Shown piece after piece: positions 13,501 through 24,462 of a stretch of 64,000 nt of DNA. This stretch comes from Hymenoscyphus infarciens. Lineage: Eukaryota > Ascomycota > Leotiomycetes > Helotiales > Helotiaceae. The notes below the pieces were generated by a model. It had not been told where the DNA came from. It saw nothing but the letters and a program-made list of their open reading frames with translations, and ran no database searches. The stretch lies in NCBI GenBank assembly GCA_001414345.1, contig LLCB01000161.1:62001-126000 (forward strand). Direction: 5' to 3'. The translations under genes were made by a program, and so were the position numbers. Position 1 is the stretch's first letter, and every line of letters begins with the position of its first letter.

Positions 13501-15360
13501 TAGTCTAAAAGTATTTAGGTCTTAGTATTTAGTATAAGTCTATTATACTAGACCTAGGCGTCGTCTATTAGAGCCTAGAGTATAAGACTTAATATTATCT
13601 TCTTACTATAGATCTATATAAATCCCTCGACCTAGTTAAACTATAAAGTAACTAGTATCTTACTATTATATTCGATGTCTCTTGTCTTAAGATATAGTCG
13701 ATATTGTTATTAGTTATTAAAGTCTTATTACTTATATTTATAAGAGGATCTATAAAAGGATTAATAAGGAGATTAATAAGAGGTTCTAGGTAGAGATTTA
13801 CTAGAATAAGGGTTCGCTTATTCTAGTCTAGGTTAGAAATAAGTAAGAAGTACTATAAATTTATCTTCTATAGTTAAGCTATCTAGTAATTTAAATAGTT
13901 ATACTATACTAGCTTTAAAGTTGTTTAAGAGGTTATCTCTTAGTAGGTTAAATACTAACTCTATATTCTCTAGGTCCTCGTCTATAATAAGCGGTTAGAG
14001 GTTTATATATCTAGTAATGTCCTTAGCTACCTTATTTACTATAAAATTGATAATTATAACGTCTTTTTACTAAAGCTACCTAGTATATAGTATCTTAGGT
14101 TCTATTATTATAATAGGTCTACTACTTAAGAGTAGAGTTAGAAGCTTATTAATCTTATTAAAGAAGTCTAAATCGATAGACTTTTAATCTAATAAGAGAG
14201 GCTTTAATTAGTATAAAGCGAAAGCTATCTAAGGTATAGAATTAAACGCGGCGGTAATGTCTACTAGTTTAGAGGCCTTAGAGTAAGTATTAGAGCTAGG
14301 GATTAAGCTAGGGTAACTTAGGGTAAAGCTAGGAGAGGATAGTACTATAGGCTCTTTTCTAATTATAGTAAAGTTTAAAATATCGTCTCTACTAATAATA
14401 GTTAAGTCTTTAAGAATACTAAGGGCTCCCTCTTCTTAATATTTAGTAATTATAATATCTAGATCGTTATTAAGATTCGCTCCTTCCTCGTCTCTTCTAG
14501 GCACTAGTCTTTAATATATAAGCGCTCTAATCTTATTAAGTCTATTAGAGCTTATAAAAACGGGACTAGGGGCTCTTAGGATATAAGAGTTAACTAGTAT
14601 AATAGATATATCTTATAAATAGTATATATAAGGAGCTAATAGAGTCTATAAGGCTTATAGAGCTAGGGTACTTAGTAGAGCTTTAAGGAGCTTAGAAAAG
14701 AGGTTTTTAGATATAATAGATTATTCTAATAGTGTTAAAGATAGAGCCGATTCTACTAGAACTCTTAGAGTAGACTCTTTTATATATCTACTATTCTTTT
14801 AGTATCTATCTTATTTATTATAGTAGCCGCTGTGTTTATTAAGAATTTTTTTAGGTTTAGGTTTTATTAGTGCTTCTTCTTTCTAAGGCTTTCTTATATA
14901 AATTATAAGTAATATATATATATAGAGCGGAATAAGTATAAGAGAGGTGTTCTTTATCTTTCTTACTAACCTACTAGAGATCTAGGAGACGGTTATACTT
15001 ATTATTAGATAGTATATATACTAATAGCTAGATTCTAATTAAGTGTTTAAATTATAAGATTAGGAAGCAGATAAGAGAGAGAGAGGTAAGGGTTATAAGT
15101 TATAATATAGTTAGCGGAAGGTAAGAGCTTAATAATTTTAAAGAGATTATATATAGTTCGAATTTAGAGTATTACTACTATATAGTATAAGAGATAGATT
15201 ATAGATTAGGAGCTTATAGCTAGGCCTAATAAAATACGTAAAAGTAATCTCTTATATAGTATAGTAATAAACGTCTAAAGAGAGAAGAGGAGAGTGCGGA
15301 GCACTCGTACTATCTATATCTGCAGGTCCGCCACTAGTGTGGTCACGTGTCCTTCCCGTA
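7600..15360 (-). mobile_element. RIP-degraded Ty3/Gypsy retrotransposon relic
   Basis: On the minus strand at about 10,400-10,560 a reverse-transcriptase block is legible. It reads FINNTIIF where Ty3/Gypsy elements have a YIDD motif, and it is followed by LRTLE, YLVYLK, VLYYFIELRVTL and KYYFT. That order fits the family pattern downstream of the catalytic aspartates. Both catalytic Asp codons (10,534-10,539) are now Asn (GAT to AAT), a RIP-type G-to-A change, and stops are mostly TAA/TAG. The element limits are inferred: no LTR pair was identified, and the interval is bounded only by changes in character (tandem repeat at about 8.0 kb, GC patch at about 15.3 kb). Confidence 0.65.
7951..8058. 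repeat. 21-bp tandem repeat, five copies
   Basis: Copies of a unit of the form TTACTCTATTATAAGAAGGCT run head to tail, differing by single bases. It lies near the 3' side (minus strand) of the Gypsy relic. Confidence 0.75.
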
Positions 15361-16290
15361 ATATATAGTAAAGTAGTACTATACTATTAGCTAATACGCT
15401 ATATTAACCGTAGACGTATAACTAAACGAAAATCGATATATTATAAAAGGCTATTCTATATAGTTAGTATATAGTATCTCTTTAGTTATTCTTATACTCT
15501 ACGTGATTTAGTAGAACGCGGTTCTAATCTTATATTTCTAGCTCTAATATAACTAAATATTTAAATTATTATCTTATTCTTTAAACTCTACTAAAGTATA
15601 TAATAATATAGAAATTTAATAATAATTTACCTATAATCTTATATTTAAAAAGCTCTACTAAAAAAATGATTATTTTAGCGTAAGTTAGCTTATAATATAA
15701 GCCTATCTACTTCTACTACTTCTACTACTTCTACTACTACTTTTATACTCTTTTACTCTTCTTTTTAATTAATATACCTTCTCTAGAATAGCGTAAGACT
15801 ACACTACTTCTAGTATAAAAAAGTCTACTAAAAGAGCTTTAAAAGCTACTAAAAAAGTTCTTAAAAAGAAGGCCTCTTAAGTACGCCTTATAGACGTGTT
15901 TTTTAACTAGAAAGAATTCTATAAAATAGAAGTTATTAAGAATATAAGAGAGTAGAAGAGATTAAATAAAAAGGTAGAAAGAGGCGTATCTCTACTATAT
16001 ATAAAGTAAGTATAAATAGCTTAGCACTTCTAAACTAGCTTAGTAGTATCGTAGTTTAAAGCTATCTAGATTTTAGTCTAAAACTACTTTAAATAAGAGT
16101 AGTTTTAAACTAAACTACTAAGCGCGTCTATATATAGAGTATAAGAATAACTAAAGAGATAGTGAAATTAAATCTTCTAAACCGTAGTAAGCTTTCTAGC
16201 CGTAGCTAAATAGCTAATAGATTCTAAAGTATAATAAAATCATATCTAGGTACCTAGCTAGTTAGATTAACTTTATATAGTAGAATAGTA
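15361..16290. other. AT-rich block with a CTT/CTA microsatellite
   Basis: No gene can be read. A short (CTTCTA)n-like tract lies at about 15,703-15,740. The rest is RIP-type AT-rich sequence. Confidence 0.6.
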
Positions 16291-16545
16291 TAGACTTAAG
16301 CAGCGATATTACTAGTGATATATTAGAGAGATCTACGATATTTATCGTATTATATTAAGTATTCTAATCGATACTAGGTTTCTAAGAATAACTTTCTATT
16401 ATAATAAAGTATATTTCATTTAGTATTATAAGATATAAGCGTTAAAATCTCGGCTTTTTATTATACTAAATAAGAGTTTATAATATTTATTATATAATAT
16501 ATATCTCGATAATCTAAGATAATATTAGACTATTAGCTAAGTCTA
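16291..16545 (+). mobile_element. Family B MITE-like element, copy B1 (internally deleted)
   Basis: It begins TAGACTTAAGCAGCGATATT and ends AGCTAAGTCTA, the degraded version of the inverted ends seen in the complete copy at 59,444-59,978. TA dinucleotides lie at both outer edges. The interior matches the other two copies near the left end (AGATCTACGATATTTAT, then CTAATCGATACTAGGTTTCT). It is about half the length of the full copy, so it carries an internal deletion. Confidence 0.65.
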
Positions 16546-17274
16546 AGTCTATTAAATAAAATCGTATATTTCTAATAATCTTTAACTTAAGAATACTCTA
16601 GATAAGTTAGAAAAGATATTCTAATACTTAAATATACTTAAAACTCACTAGCTTATTAGAAGAAAGTAGATTAAGATTTCTATTAAACTAATACTCTATT
16701 CTATAAATAATATTATTCTAGCTTTTTCTTACTATTTAATATATAGTATTTTCTAAATAAGCTATAAAGAATTAGTATCTAAGCTAATAAACTCTAACTC
16801 TACGTACGATATATAATAAAATATTAGTAATTAATACTCTTATTATCTAATTAACTTTAAATATCTAGAATAGAATCTAATTAATAAAAAAGTAACTATT
16901 TTACTACTAAAATAAATAGCTTTTAAATTTATATTAAATAAGAGCGTTCTAGTTATAAAAGAGAGATAGTTTAGTTAAAAACTTATTACTTCTTTACTTC
17001 TTTATTTACTTTCTTACTTCTACTTAGAGATTTCTAAATAAGTTATAGTATTTACTACTTTCTTAAATATAGCTATTATCTCTTTTATAATAGTATTCTA
17101 CTTCTTATTTATATATCTTTCTTCTCTTTTCTAGCTCTAGTTTATAATAGTCTCTTCTATAATAGCCTACTATCTAGGCTATTCTAGATAGCTAGAGATA
17201 CCTATTATATATAAGATTTAGCTATTATATATTTAGCTTTCAGCTATATTATTTTATATTATATACGTCTATAT

Positions 17275-17583
17275 AATAGTATACCGTTATCCTAGATAGC
17301 TAGGAGTACCTGCTATATATGAGGTTTTAGTAGTTATTATCTTATATCGTCTGTTTTAGAAAGGTTATATAGGTTCGGGCTTTTATATTAGCCGACGTAT
17401 AACGTTAGTCGGTTTTAGACCTTTTAGTCCGAACCTCTTATATATAGCAGCCTACTCCTAGAGTAGAAGAGAGATAGTTTTTCCTTTTCTTCTATATTAG
17501 TACCTAGTATTTATATACGTTATCTAGTCTCGAACGTACTCTTATATATCTCTTCTCCTATAATATATATTTCGTATTATTAT
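17275..17583 (+). mobile_element. Family A short repeat, copy A2
   Basis: It reads from a degraded start (TATAATAGTATACCGTTATC) through CTAGATAGCTAGGAGTACCT and AGAAAGGTTATATAGGTTCG to the family end (TATATTTCGTATTATTATA). A second partial copy of the 5' end (ATAATAGCCTACTATCTAGG) lies just upstream at about 17,158-17,230, so two copies may be nested. Confidence 0.65.
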
Positions 17584-17949
17584 ATAAAAAGGAAAAACTC
17601 TACTTTACTAGTAATAGCATTTATAATATCTCTTTTAAGCTTATCGTCGCTTCTTTTATTTTCGAATATAACTTAGCTTAGATTTAGACTAGGACAATAA
17701 CATTCTTAAATAGCTAGGTAATTAGAGACTACCTAGATAGCTAGTAATATTAGGGTTTAGTATTAGTTATAAATAGCTAGTAAAAATCGTATATTATATA
17801 TTAAGGAAGTAGGAATACGCTAAGTGTTTTAGAGGCTTCTAATAACCCTCTAAGTATAGAGACTACTATATATAGGTTTAGTAAATAAGTCGACTATTAC
17901 TAAAAGTCATCGCGAAGGCTTCTAAATCTAATCTTACTCTCTCTCTCTA

Positions 17950-19700
17950 ATTTAACATTATATCGACAGTTCCGCTAAATAGCGTCGAGTAATAAACACT
18001 TTCTAAGGCTACCTCTCTTACTGAAAGATACTCTTCTAAAAGCCGCTTAAATAGTATCTATATACTAAAACCTAGAAGATCTCGACAAAATAATAATAAT
18101 AATCGAAGAGACTAGTAAGACTTTTTAAATATAGACTAGATATAGTTAGTAGTATAAGCTTTAGAAGTAGAAAATTAAGAAATAAAGAATCGGCTAGCTA
18201 AGCTAGAAAAGAGAGTAAGCGAGCTTATTCAAAGTTAATAAATCGCTTCGCCTTCGAACCCTCTCTAATCTAACCCTCTTTTAAACTCTCCTCGATCGAA
18301 CCATTTTCTACTTCTAAGCTCTAATTCCTACCCCTTTTAGTAAAGAGACGTAGCTACTCTTAATACCTTCTAATATTCTATCTCTACCTAATATAGTACT
18401 AAAGCCTCTTCGAATATTCTTTAATCTTAACGAAAAAGTAAGATAACTAAAAAGATTAAACCTTTAGATAATAGTATTTTACCTATATACTAATAATAGA
18501 AGATATTAGTATACGATAGACTCTTTATAAATGCTGATTATTATAACTCCTCTCTAACCTAAAAAGCTCTTATTTAGAGTATAACAACTAGACTAGCTAG
18601 GAACTACCTAGAGCCTAGATATAAGTTAGAGTTAGACCTTGCTTTTAACCGGTTATGAAACGGAGAACGCTTAGAACGCTTTCGTAGTCTTAAAAATAGA
18701 AGGAGACGAAGATAATACTAAAGAAACTTTTGCTAATTTTAAGAGTCGCTTTTCGAGTATAGCTATACTTAGAGATATACTAGAATCGGAATAGTTCTTT
18801 TAAATATAGGATAAGATTACACTATAGCTCTGAAACTTAGCTGCTTTAAGAAAGAGATAATAGAACTATAACTTTGTTAAAATAGTAGCTAATCTTTTAG
18901 CTTTAGAGAAGGAGACACGCTGAAAAGCTGAGTTACGTACTTCGGTCTAAAATACCCCCTCCTTGAACTCTCTACGATCTGACAGCGAATCTGCCACTTC
19001 TGAAGTGGAATCGGAATCGGAAGATGACGAATAAGTCCTTAAGTACCCCGATTTAGACCCGAATCGTAAAAGGGAATAAGGCAATACGACAACTTCGGCA
19101 TCAAACTCTTTTAACTAGCCGAAACTGCTCCTTTTGTTATCCTGAACTTCGGACAGCGTTTTTAACATTCGGTAACAAACTCTTTTGACTAGCCGAAACT
19201 ACTTAACAACTCGGTAACAACTTCGCCTTTAGCTAGCTGAAACTACCCCTTTTGTTGTCTTGAACTTTGGACGGCGAAACTTGACAACTTCGGAAATAAC
19301 CTCGCCTTTGACCATCTGAAACCCTATCGACTCTGGTGTAGAGTCTTATATTCTTTACTTTCTTTTTACTTCTGGCTAGGCTAGAAGTTCTTTTTTTATT
19401 CGAACTCGAATCAGATACGAGTTAGTACGCTCACGAAGTGAGCTCTTAACTAAGTTATCACTGTCACCTACAACTTGTCACTCGACCGAACGACCTCCGA
19501 CTCTACTCTGAATTCACCTTCGACTTTTGAACTTTTTAAACTTTTTAAACTTTGAACTTTGAAACTTTTTCCGACCTGCTAGTTAGATCGGACTACACTC
19601 TTTTAGTAAACGCGAATGCTTGCTTTAATATAGAAGGATTAGAACGAAGTCTCTTTTATAAGTATCTACGAATTAGTTTAGTTACAATTCGGACCTAAAA
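17950..19700 (+). mobile_element. Retrotransposon gag relic
   Basis: A plus-strand frame with many TAG/TAA codons is legible from about 18,440 to 18,970: KPLDNSILPIY, INADYYNSS, YLEPRYKLELDLAFNRL, and then RFSSIAILRDILESE. This is the order seen in gag-like proteins of fungal LTR retrotransposons: a short region with a pattern like NADHF, then a segment ending in an ESE-type motif. No downstream pol is visible; the sequence runs into tandem repeats and a family A copy. GC content is higher than in the surrounding block from about 18,900 onward. The assignment rests on pattern recall, not a search. Confidence 0.5.
19080..19330 (+). repeat. Degenerate tandem repeats with normal base composition
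   Basis: Units containing AACTCTTTTGACTAGCCGAA followed by ACTGCTCCTTTTGTTATCCT recur three to four times at roughly 60-90-bp spacing, with CCGAAACT and GAACTTCGGACAGCG as anchors. The tract keeps many CpA and CpG steps, unlike its surroundings, so it was less hit by RIP. Confidence 0.6.
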
Positions 19701-19864
19701 TCGACATCTCGACATCTTATCTCGCTTATAACAAAGTTTAACATCTTTAAACCGATAAAATCAATAAATATAATAAATATTATAATACTTATACTATCTT
19801 GATTTAACCTTAAACGATAAGAGATAGATAGACTTAAGAACGAGTCTTTTTTAAGAGAGAGAGA

Positions 19865-20356
19865 TATAATAGCATGCTATTATCCTAGATAGCTAGGAGT
19901 ACCTACTATATATAAGGTTTTAGCAGTTATTATCTTATATCGTCTATTTTAGAAAGGTTACGTAGGTTTAGACTTTTATATTAGCCGACATATAACGTTG
20001 GTTAGCTTTAGACCTTTTAGTCTAAACCTCTTATATATAGTAGCCTACTCCTAGAGTAGAAGAGGGATAGTTTTTCCGTTTCTTCTATATTAGTGCCTAG
20101 TATTTATATAGTCTTAAACGCACTCCTATATACCTCTTCTTCTATAGTATATATTTCGTGCCGTCCGACGTATAACGTTAGTCGGTTTTAGACCTTTTAG
20201 TCCGAACCTCTTATATATAGCAGCTTACTCCTAGAGTAGAAGAGGGATAGTTTTTCCTTTTCTTCTATTTAGTACCTAGTATTTATATACGTTATCTAGT
20301 CTCGAACGCACTCTTATATACCTCTTCTCCTATAGTATATATTTCGTGCTATTATA
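19865..20356 (+). mobile_element. Family A short repeat, copy A3, with internal tandem duplication
   Basis: It starts TATAATAGC and ends GCTATTATA, so both family ends are intact. It is longer than the roughly 315-bp copy at 42,460 because the 3' part is present twice in tandem. The two units start CCGACATATAACGTTGG (about 19,984) and CCGACGTATAACGTTAG (about 20,164), each running to the TTTCGTG end. Confidence 0.75.
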
Positions 20357-20559
20357 GTCTAGACTTTTAGATATATAGTACTACTGTATAAGTTTCCGTA
20401 TATAAGCTAAGCGAGCCCGTATCTCTTTATTTTCTCTATCTCTTCTTTTATTAATTACTCTACTAATCTTAGAGCTAAATTAGCTAGGAATTAAATATAT
20501 AGAATTATAGAAGTAGGTTCTTTAAAATAGTATATTAGAATTTATATTAAAATGTCTAT

Positions 20560-21740
20560 AAATCCTAGTATTTAGTATACTAATCTCTAGTACGAATATA
20601 AGCTACTACTCGTCTAGATATACTTTAGTATAATTTATTAAAAGTCTTTTTAGGAATTATAGTCTAATACTCTTTAAGAGCCTCCTTTATAGCCTTAATA
20701 TTATCTTCTCTCTTACTATTTAGATCTAGAAAGTGCTCTTTAAGTAGCTTTTTAAGAACCTACTAGATATACTTAATTAGGTTAAGATTAGAGAAGTAGA
20801 GAGGCTATAGAATAACTATTATATCTCTTTCTCTAAACTAATCCTAGACTTTATAGGTAGTATAGATTAGTACGTTATTCTATATAAATTAGTAGCCTTT
20901 ATTAGCTAATATTTTAAAGTCTAGTATAACTTATACGTCTAAGACCTTAAGATAGGAGTTCGCTAAGTATCTATACTTCTTTACTATAAAGTCTCTATCT
21001 ATTATATATAAATTAGACCTTCTAGAGTTCTAAAAGCAGCCTTAGACTATAACTAATAAGTCTTTAGAAGACTTATAGGTCTAGATTATCTCCTTCTTTT
21101 ATTTCTAGTCTAGTATACGAAATACCTATTCTACGTTTTTACTCTACCTCTACTCTACTAAATACTTATCACTCTATATAACTAAACCGAAGTCCTCTAT
21201 ATTCTAGTACTATTGTTTAATATACTAAGTAAGTCTTTTAGCTACTATATTATCTATAAGAAAAGAGCGCCTTTAGTATACTAATTACCTATTCTATATA
21301 GATAGAGATATTAGAGTATTATATCGTTAGATATAGGCTTTGCTATATATACCTAAACCTCTATATAAGTAGCTTTTAGATTTATATATATAAAATAGAT
21401 AATATTATAAAAGTTAATCATAGAGTATCTTTTTAGTATACTAGATCGAGGTTTATTATACTCTTATATTATTATATAGTCGGATTTAAGAATAGTCTAA
21501 ATCGTAAAACATATTAGCTAAAACTCGTCTACGATACTCTCTAAAGTTATACTAGCTCTATACGCCTCTACTAGCTGTCTATATTTAAAAAGAGAGAGAT
21601 TAGTCGTACGTTGCTAATTCCTAGATATAGCGCTAAGAGAAGTATATAGAATTAGTATTTTATATAAATATAATAGAAGTATAGGTTTTAATATAACGCG
21701 AAAATCTACTTTTAAGTATAGTTATATAGAAACTTATATA
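20560..21740 (-). mobile_element. Tc1/mariner-type DDE transposase relic
   Basis: On the minus strand at about 20,771-20,820 the frame reads PLYFSNLNLIKYI. This is the RIP-altered form of the conserved PYSPDLNPIEHxW motif around the third catalytic acid of Tc1/mariner transposases. Upstream parts of the frame are open only in short pieces separated by TAA/TAG. A family A copy abuts its 5' side. No terminal inverted repeats were identified. Confidence 0.6.
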
Positions 21741-21764
21741 GTAGAGCTATACTTTATAAGATTT

Positions 21765-21976
21765 AGGCTTTTATATTAGTTAACGTTATATTATTTTATT
21801 TTATATCTCTTTTAGATTATCCGAATCTCTTATATATCGCTATCTACTCTTCTAGAGTTAGAAAAGGCTAGTTTAGCCTTTTCTTCTATATTAGAGCCTA
21901 GTATCTACGTATATTATTCTACTAAACGCACTCTTATATACCTCTTCTATAGTAGTATATATTTCGTGCTATTATA
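21765..21976 (+). mobile_element. Family A short repeat, copy A4 (5'-truncated)
   Basis: It joins the family in its middle (TTTTATATTAGTTAACGTTA) and runs to the intact end TTTCGTGCTATTATA. The CTCTTCTAGAGTTAGAAAAG segment in its centre matches copies A1 and A6. Confidence 0.7.
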
Positions 21977-22955
21977 TCTTCTTATTACTCTTATTATTAT
22001 ATAATATAGTTTCGACGTCTTTATATAATAGTATATTCTTAGAATACTAGTATACTAGTATACTCGTAGTAGTAATATTTAATTTAAAGAGATAACTAGT
22101 ATTAAAGAGATAACTAAGAGAAGAATAATTAAAAGAACTATTAGAAAATTAAAGACTTAATACTAAAAGCAATTATATTAACTCTATAGAATTAATTTAC
22201 TAAAAAGTAGATAATATAATATATAGAGAATAGTAAATAATAAAATTCTCTCTCTTTTATATATAGAAGACTCTTATTTTAATTATAATTTTACTTTTAA
22301 AGTATTTAGATAATATTCTAGATATTTATAATTATTTAGATAATAACGATATTAGTTATATTAATTTAATATAACTATTAATATACTTAAGATAACTATA
22401 TAAAACTAGTAGATATATATAGTTATATAAAATCTAAATAAAGAGTATATATTTAGTATATAATAAGTTATAAAAGATATAAAGTAGATATAAAAGTTTA
22501 TAAAGTTTAATTAGATAGATTTATAAAATCTTCTTTTTAGTAGCTTATTTCTTACTATTTATAATAAACTATTAGATATCTAATATCTAGTAAACTATTT
22601 CTAAAATAAATTAGATTAGATTAGAAAAGTAAGAAGATAATAATCTATTAAATATACTACTCTATTTTAAAAACAGTAGTATAAACTATCTATTTTTTAT
22701 CTATAACTTAGATAAAATCTACTATACTTATAGTATTCTCTATCTAAGTCTATTTATCTAAAGAACTAAGACTCTACTTAGCTTACTTATTAATAATTAA
22801 TAATATTCTAAAGTATATATAAAGAGTGCTTTTTCTAATACTATATATATTTATTTAATAATCTTATAATTAAAATAATATATATAAACTCGTTTAACTC
22901 TCTAAATAGATATTTATAAGAATATAAAATATATACTAAAGAGGTATATAAGAGT
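21977..22955. other. AT-rich RIP block, no readable gene
   Basis: Saturated with TAA/TAG in all frames. I see no motif or repeat that can be assigned. Confidence 0.6.
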
Positions 22956-22959
22956 ACTA

Positions 22960-23195
22960 TTCGAGAATATAAATACTAGGTACTAATAGTGAAGAAAAGA
23001 CTAAATTAGGCCTTTTCTAACTATAGAAGAGTAAGTAGCTATATATAAGAGATTAAATAGTACTAAAAGATCTAAAACCCGAAGTCTAAAACCTTTCTAA
23101 TTTAGAGACTATAAAATAATAAAAACCTAAAAGCTTATATAAGAGCTAAAACCTTATATATATAGTAAGTAAAATCGGCTATTTAAGATAACGAA
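22960..23195 (-). mobile_element. Family A short repeat, copy A5
   Basis: This is an inverted copy. It contains AAATAGTACTAAAAGATCTA and the reverse complement of the family 5' segment (CTTATATATATAGTAAGTAA followed by AATCGGCTATTTAAGATAAC). It is the last repeat before base composition returns to normal, about 190 bp from the tRNA gene. Confidence 0.6.
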
Positions 23196-23381
23196 CTTCT
23201 AACTTTCAATCTAAGTCCTAGTTTCTATTAAACTTCCTTCTCACCTATCTATCTATCTATCTACCTACGTGTCCTTACTAGGCAAATACTATCCTAACAT
23301 CTCATCTCACCATCACCAACAACAAAACACAACCCAAGCTCTTAAAAAACGGCAAAAAAATAAAAAAGGAAATCAATACAT

Positions 23382-23474
23382 TGCAACCGCCGTGAATCGA
23401 ACACGAACCTCCACCTAACATAGTCTCTCAAGAGACGTGGAAGGGTGGAATCCTAACCATTGGACCACGGAAGC
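23382..23474 (-). tRNA. tRNA-Gly(TCC) with a 21-nt intron
   Basis: Read on the minus strand: acceptor GCTTCCG, then TG, D arm GTCC-AATGGTTA-GGAT, anticodon stem CCACC/GGTGG, loop CTTCCA...A with anticodon TCC, variable AGGT, and T arm TCGTG-TTCGATT-CACGG. The intron (23,417-23,437) sits after position 37, the usual place for eukaryotic tRNA introns, and folds into a small GTCTC/GAGAC hairpin. The acceptor 3' strand is CGGTTGC, giving two T:T mismatches against the 5' strand (positions 3-70 and 4-69). The arms are otherwise well paired. It may be a functional tRNA with an odd acceptor stem or a recently damaged copy. Confidence 0.75.
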
Positions 23475-24462
23475 TTTCTTATTTCTCCTCGAGCTGTAGT
23501 ACATCGCTGGTGATATAGGCTTAATTTGGGTTTATGTAAGAATTTGCTGGAGGGGTGTGTAGAAGAAATTAGAGATTTAAGTAGTTGTGTAGATGAGTAG
23601 GCTATTTTTATTTTTCTTATACTACTTACTACCTATCCTATCCTACCCTATCCTATCCCATTTCATCCTATCCTATTTCATCCTACTCTATCCTATCTTA
23701 TCTCCTTTCTTATCATCCTACCACCTACTAGATAAACCATCATCACCTCACTATATTATCACCTCAATATATCATCACCTTAATCTTTCACACTTAAAAC
23801 TCTTCAGAACTACAACCCTTTCCCCCCATAGGAATCTCGCGAATATATATTTTTTTACCCCAGGGCCCTCTCAAAGCTCTCTCTCCATGATTTACTATCT
23901 ACTTAACCTTACGAGGCTGTTGGAGGGGACTAGTGAGAGTTTCTTTTACTTGATAGGTATGGTATGGTAAGGAAGGTGTACTGTACCGTACTGTACCGTA
24001 CCTTTCGCACAATGACATGATACCTCGTCAGCGAAGTCCTTCTAGCTGGAGGTACTTGTTAGGTCACCATTATATCACGTACTATAGGTAGGTAGGTAAG
24101 TAAGATTCGGGACAAATGTTTGGAGCTGAGCCAAGCTGAGCGAAGCTGAGAGGGTAAGGAAGGTAGGGCGTGGAGTCTCACTCGTTACGAGATACACACC
24201 CCACCTTTTGCGGTGAAGGTATGAGGGAGGGGTAAACTTACCCCTCCAGAAATTTCTAGTTTCTAGTTTCCAACTGTACGTTGCAACCTGCGGAGATCGC
24301 AAGAAACTAGAGTTTGATATCCATCTAAATCTTCCTCCTCATCCCCTTACCTTATTATTCCCCGTACCCGTCTCCCTAATTAAATCCTTACGCATAATAT
24401 AGACCGCATTCCAAGATCAGAGATTTCCGGCCTTCTGGTCTCCCAGAAACAGAACGCCAAGA
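23475..24462. other. Intergenic region between the tRNA and the SDR gene
   Basis: Base composition is near normal. It holds a TCCTA-type pyrimidine repeat (about 23,620-23,715), a short GTACTGTACC tandem (23,979-24,003) and a TAGG/TAAG tetramer run near 24,090. A 125-codon frame over the pyrimidine repeat is low-complexity and not believed to be a gene. The last 100-200 bases should hold the promoter and leader of the downstream SDR gene. Confidence 0.6.
23620..23715. repeat. Degenerate TCCTA pentamer repeat
   Basis: About 18 imperfect copies of CCTAT/TCCTA interrupted by CATTT and CTACT variants. The strand is pyrimidine-rich. Confidence 0.7.

Noticed and set aside
23593..23970. 125-codon open frame over the pyrimidine repeat
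   Set aside because: Low-complexity (Leu, Ser, Pro, Tyr) text produced by the TCCTA repeat; no coding signal.
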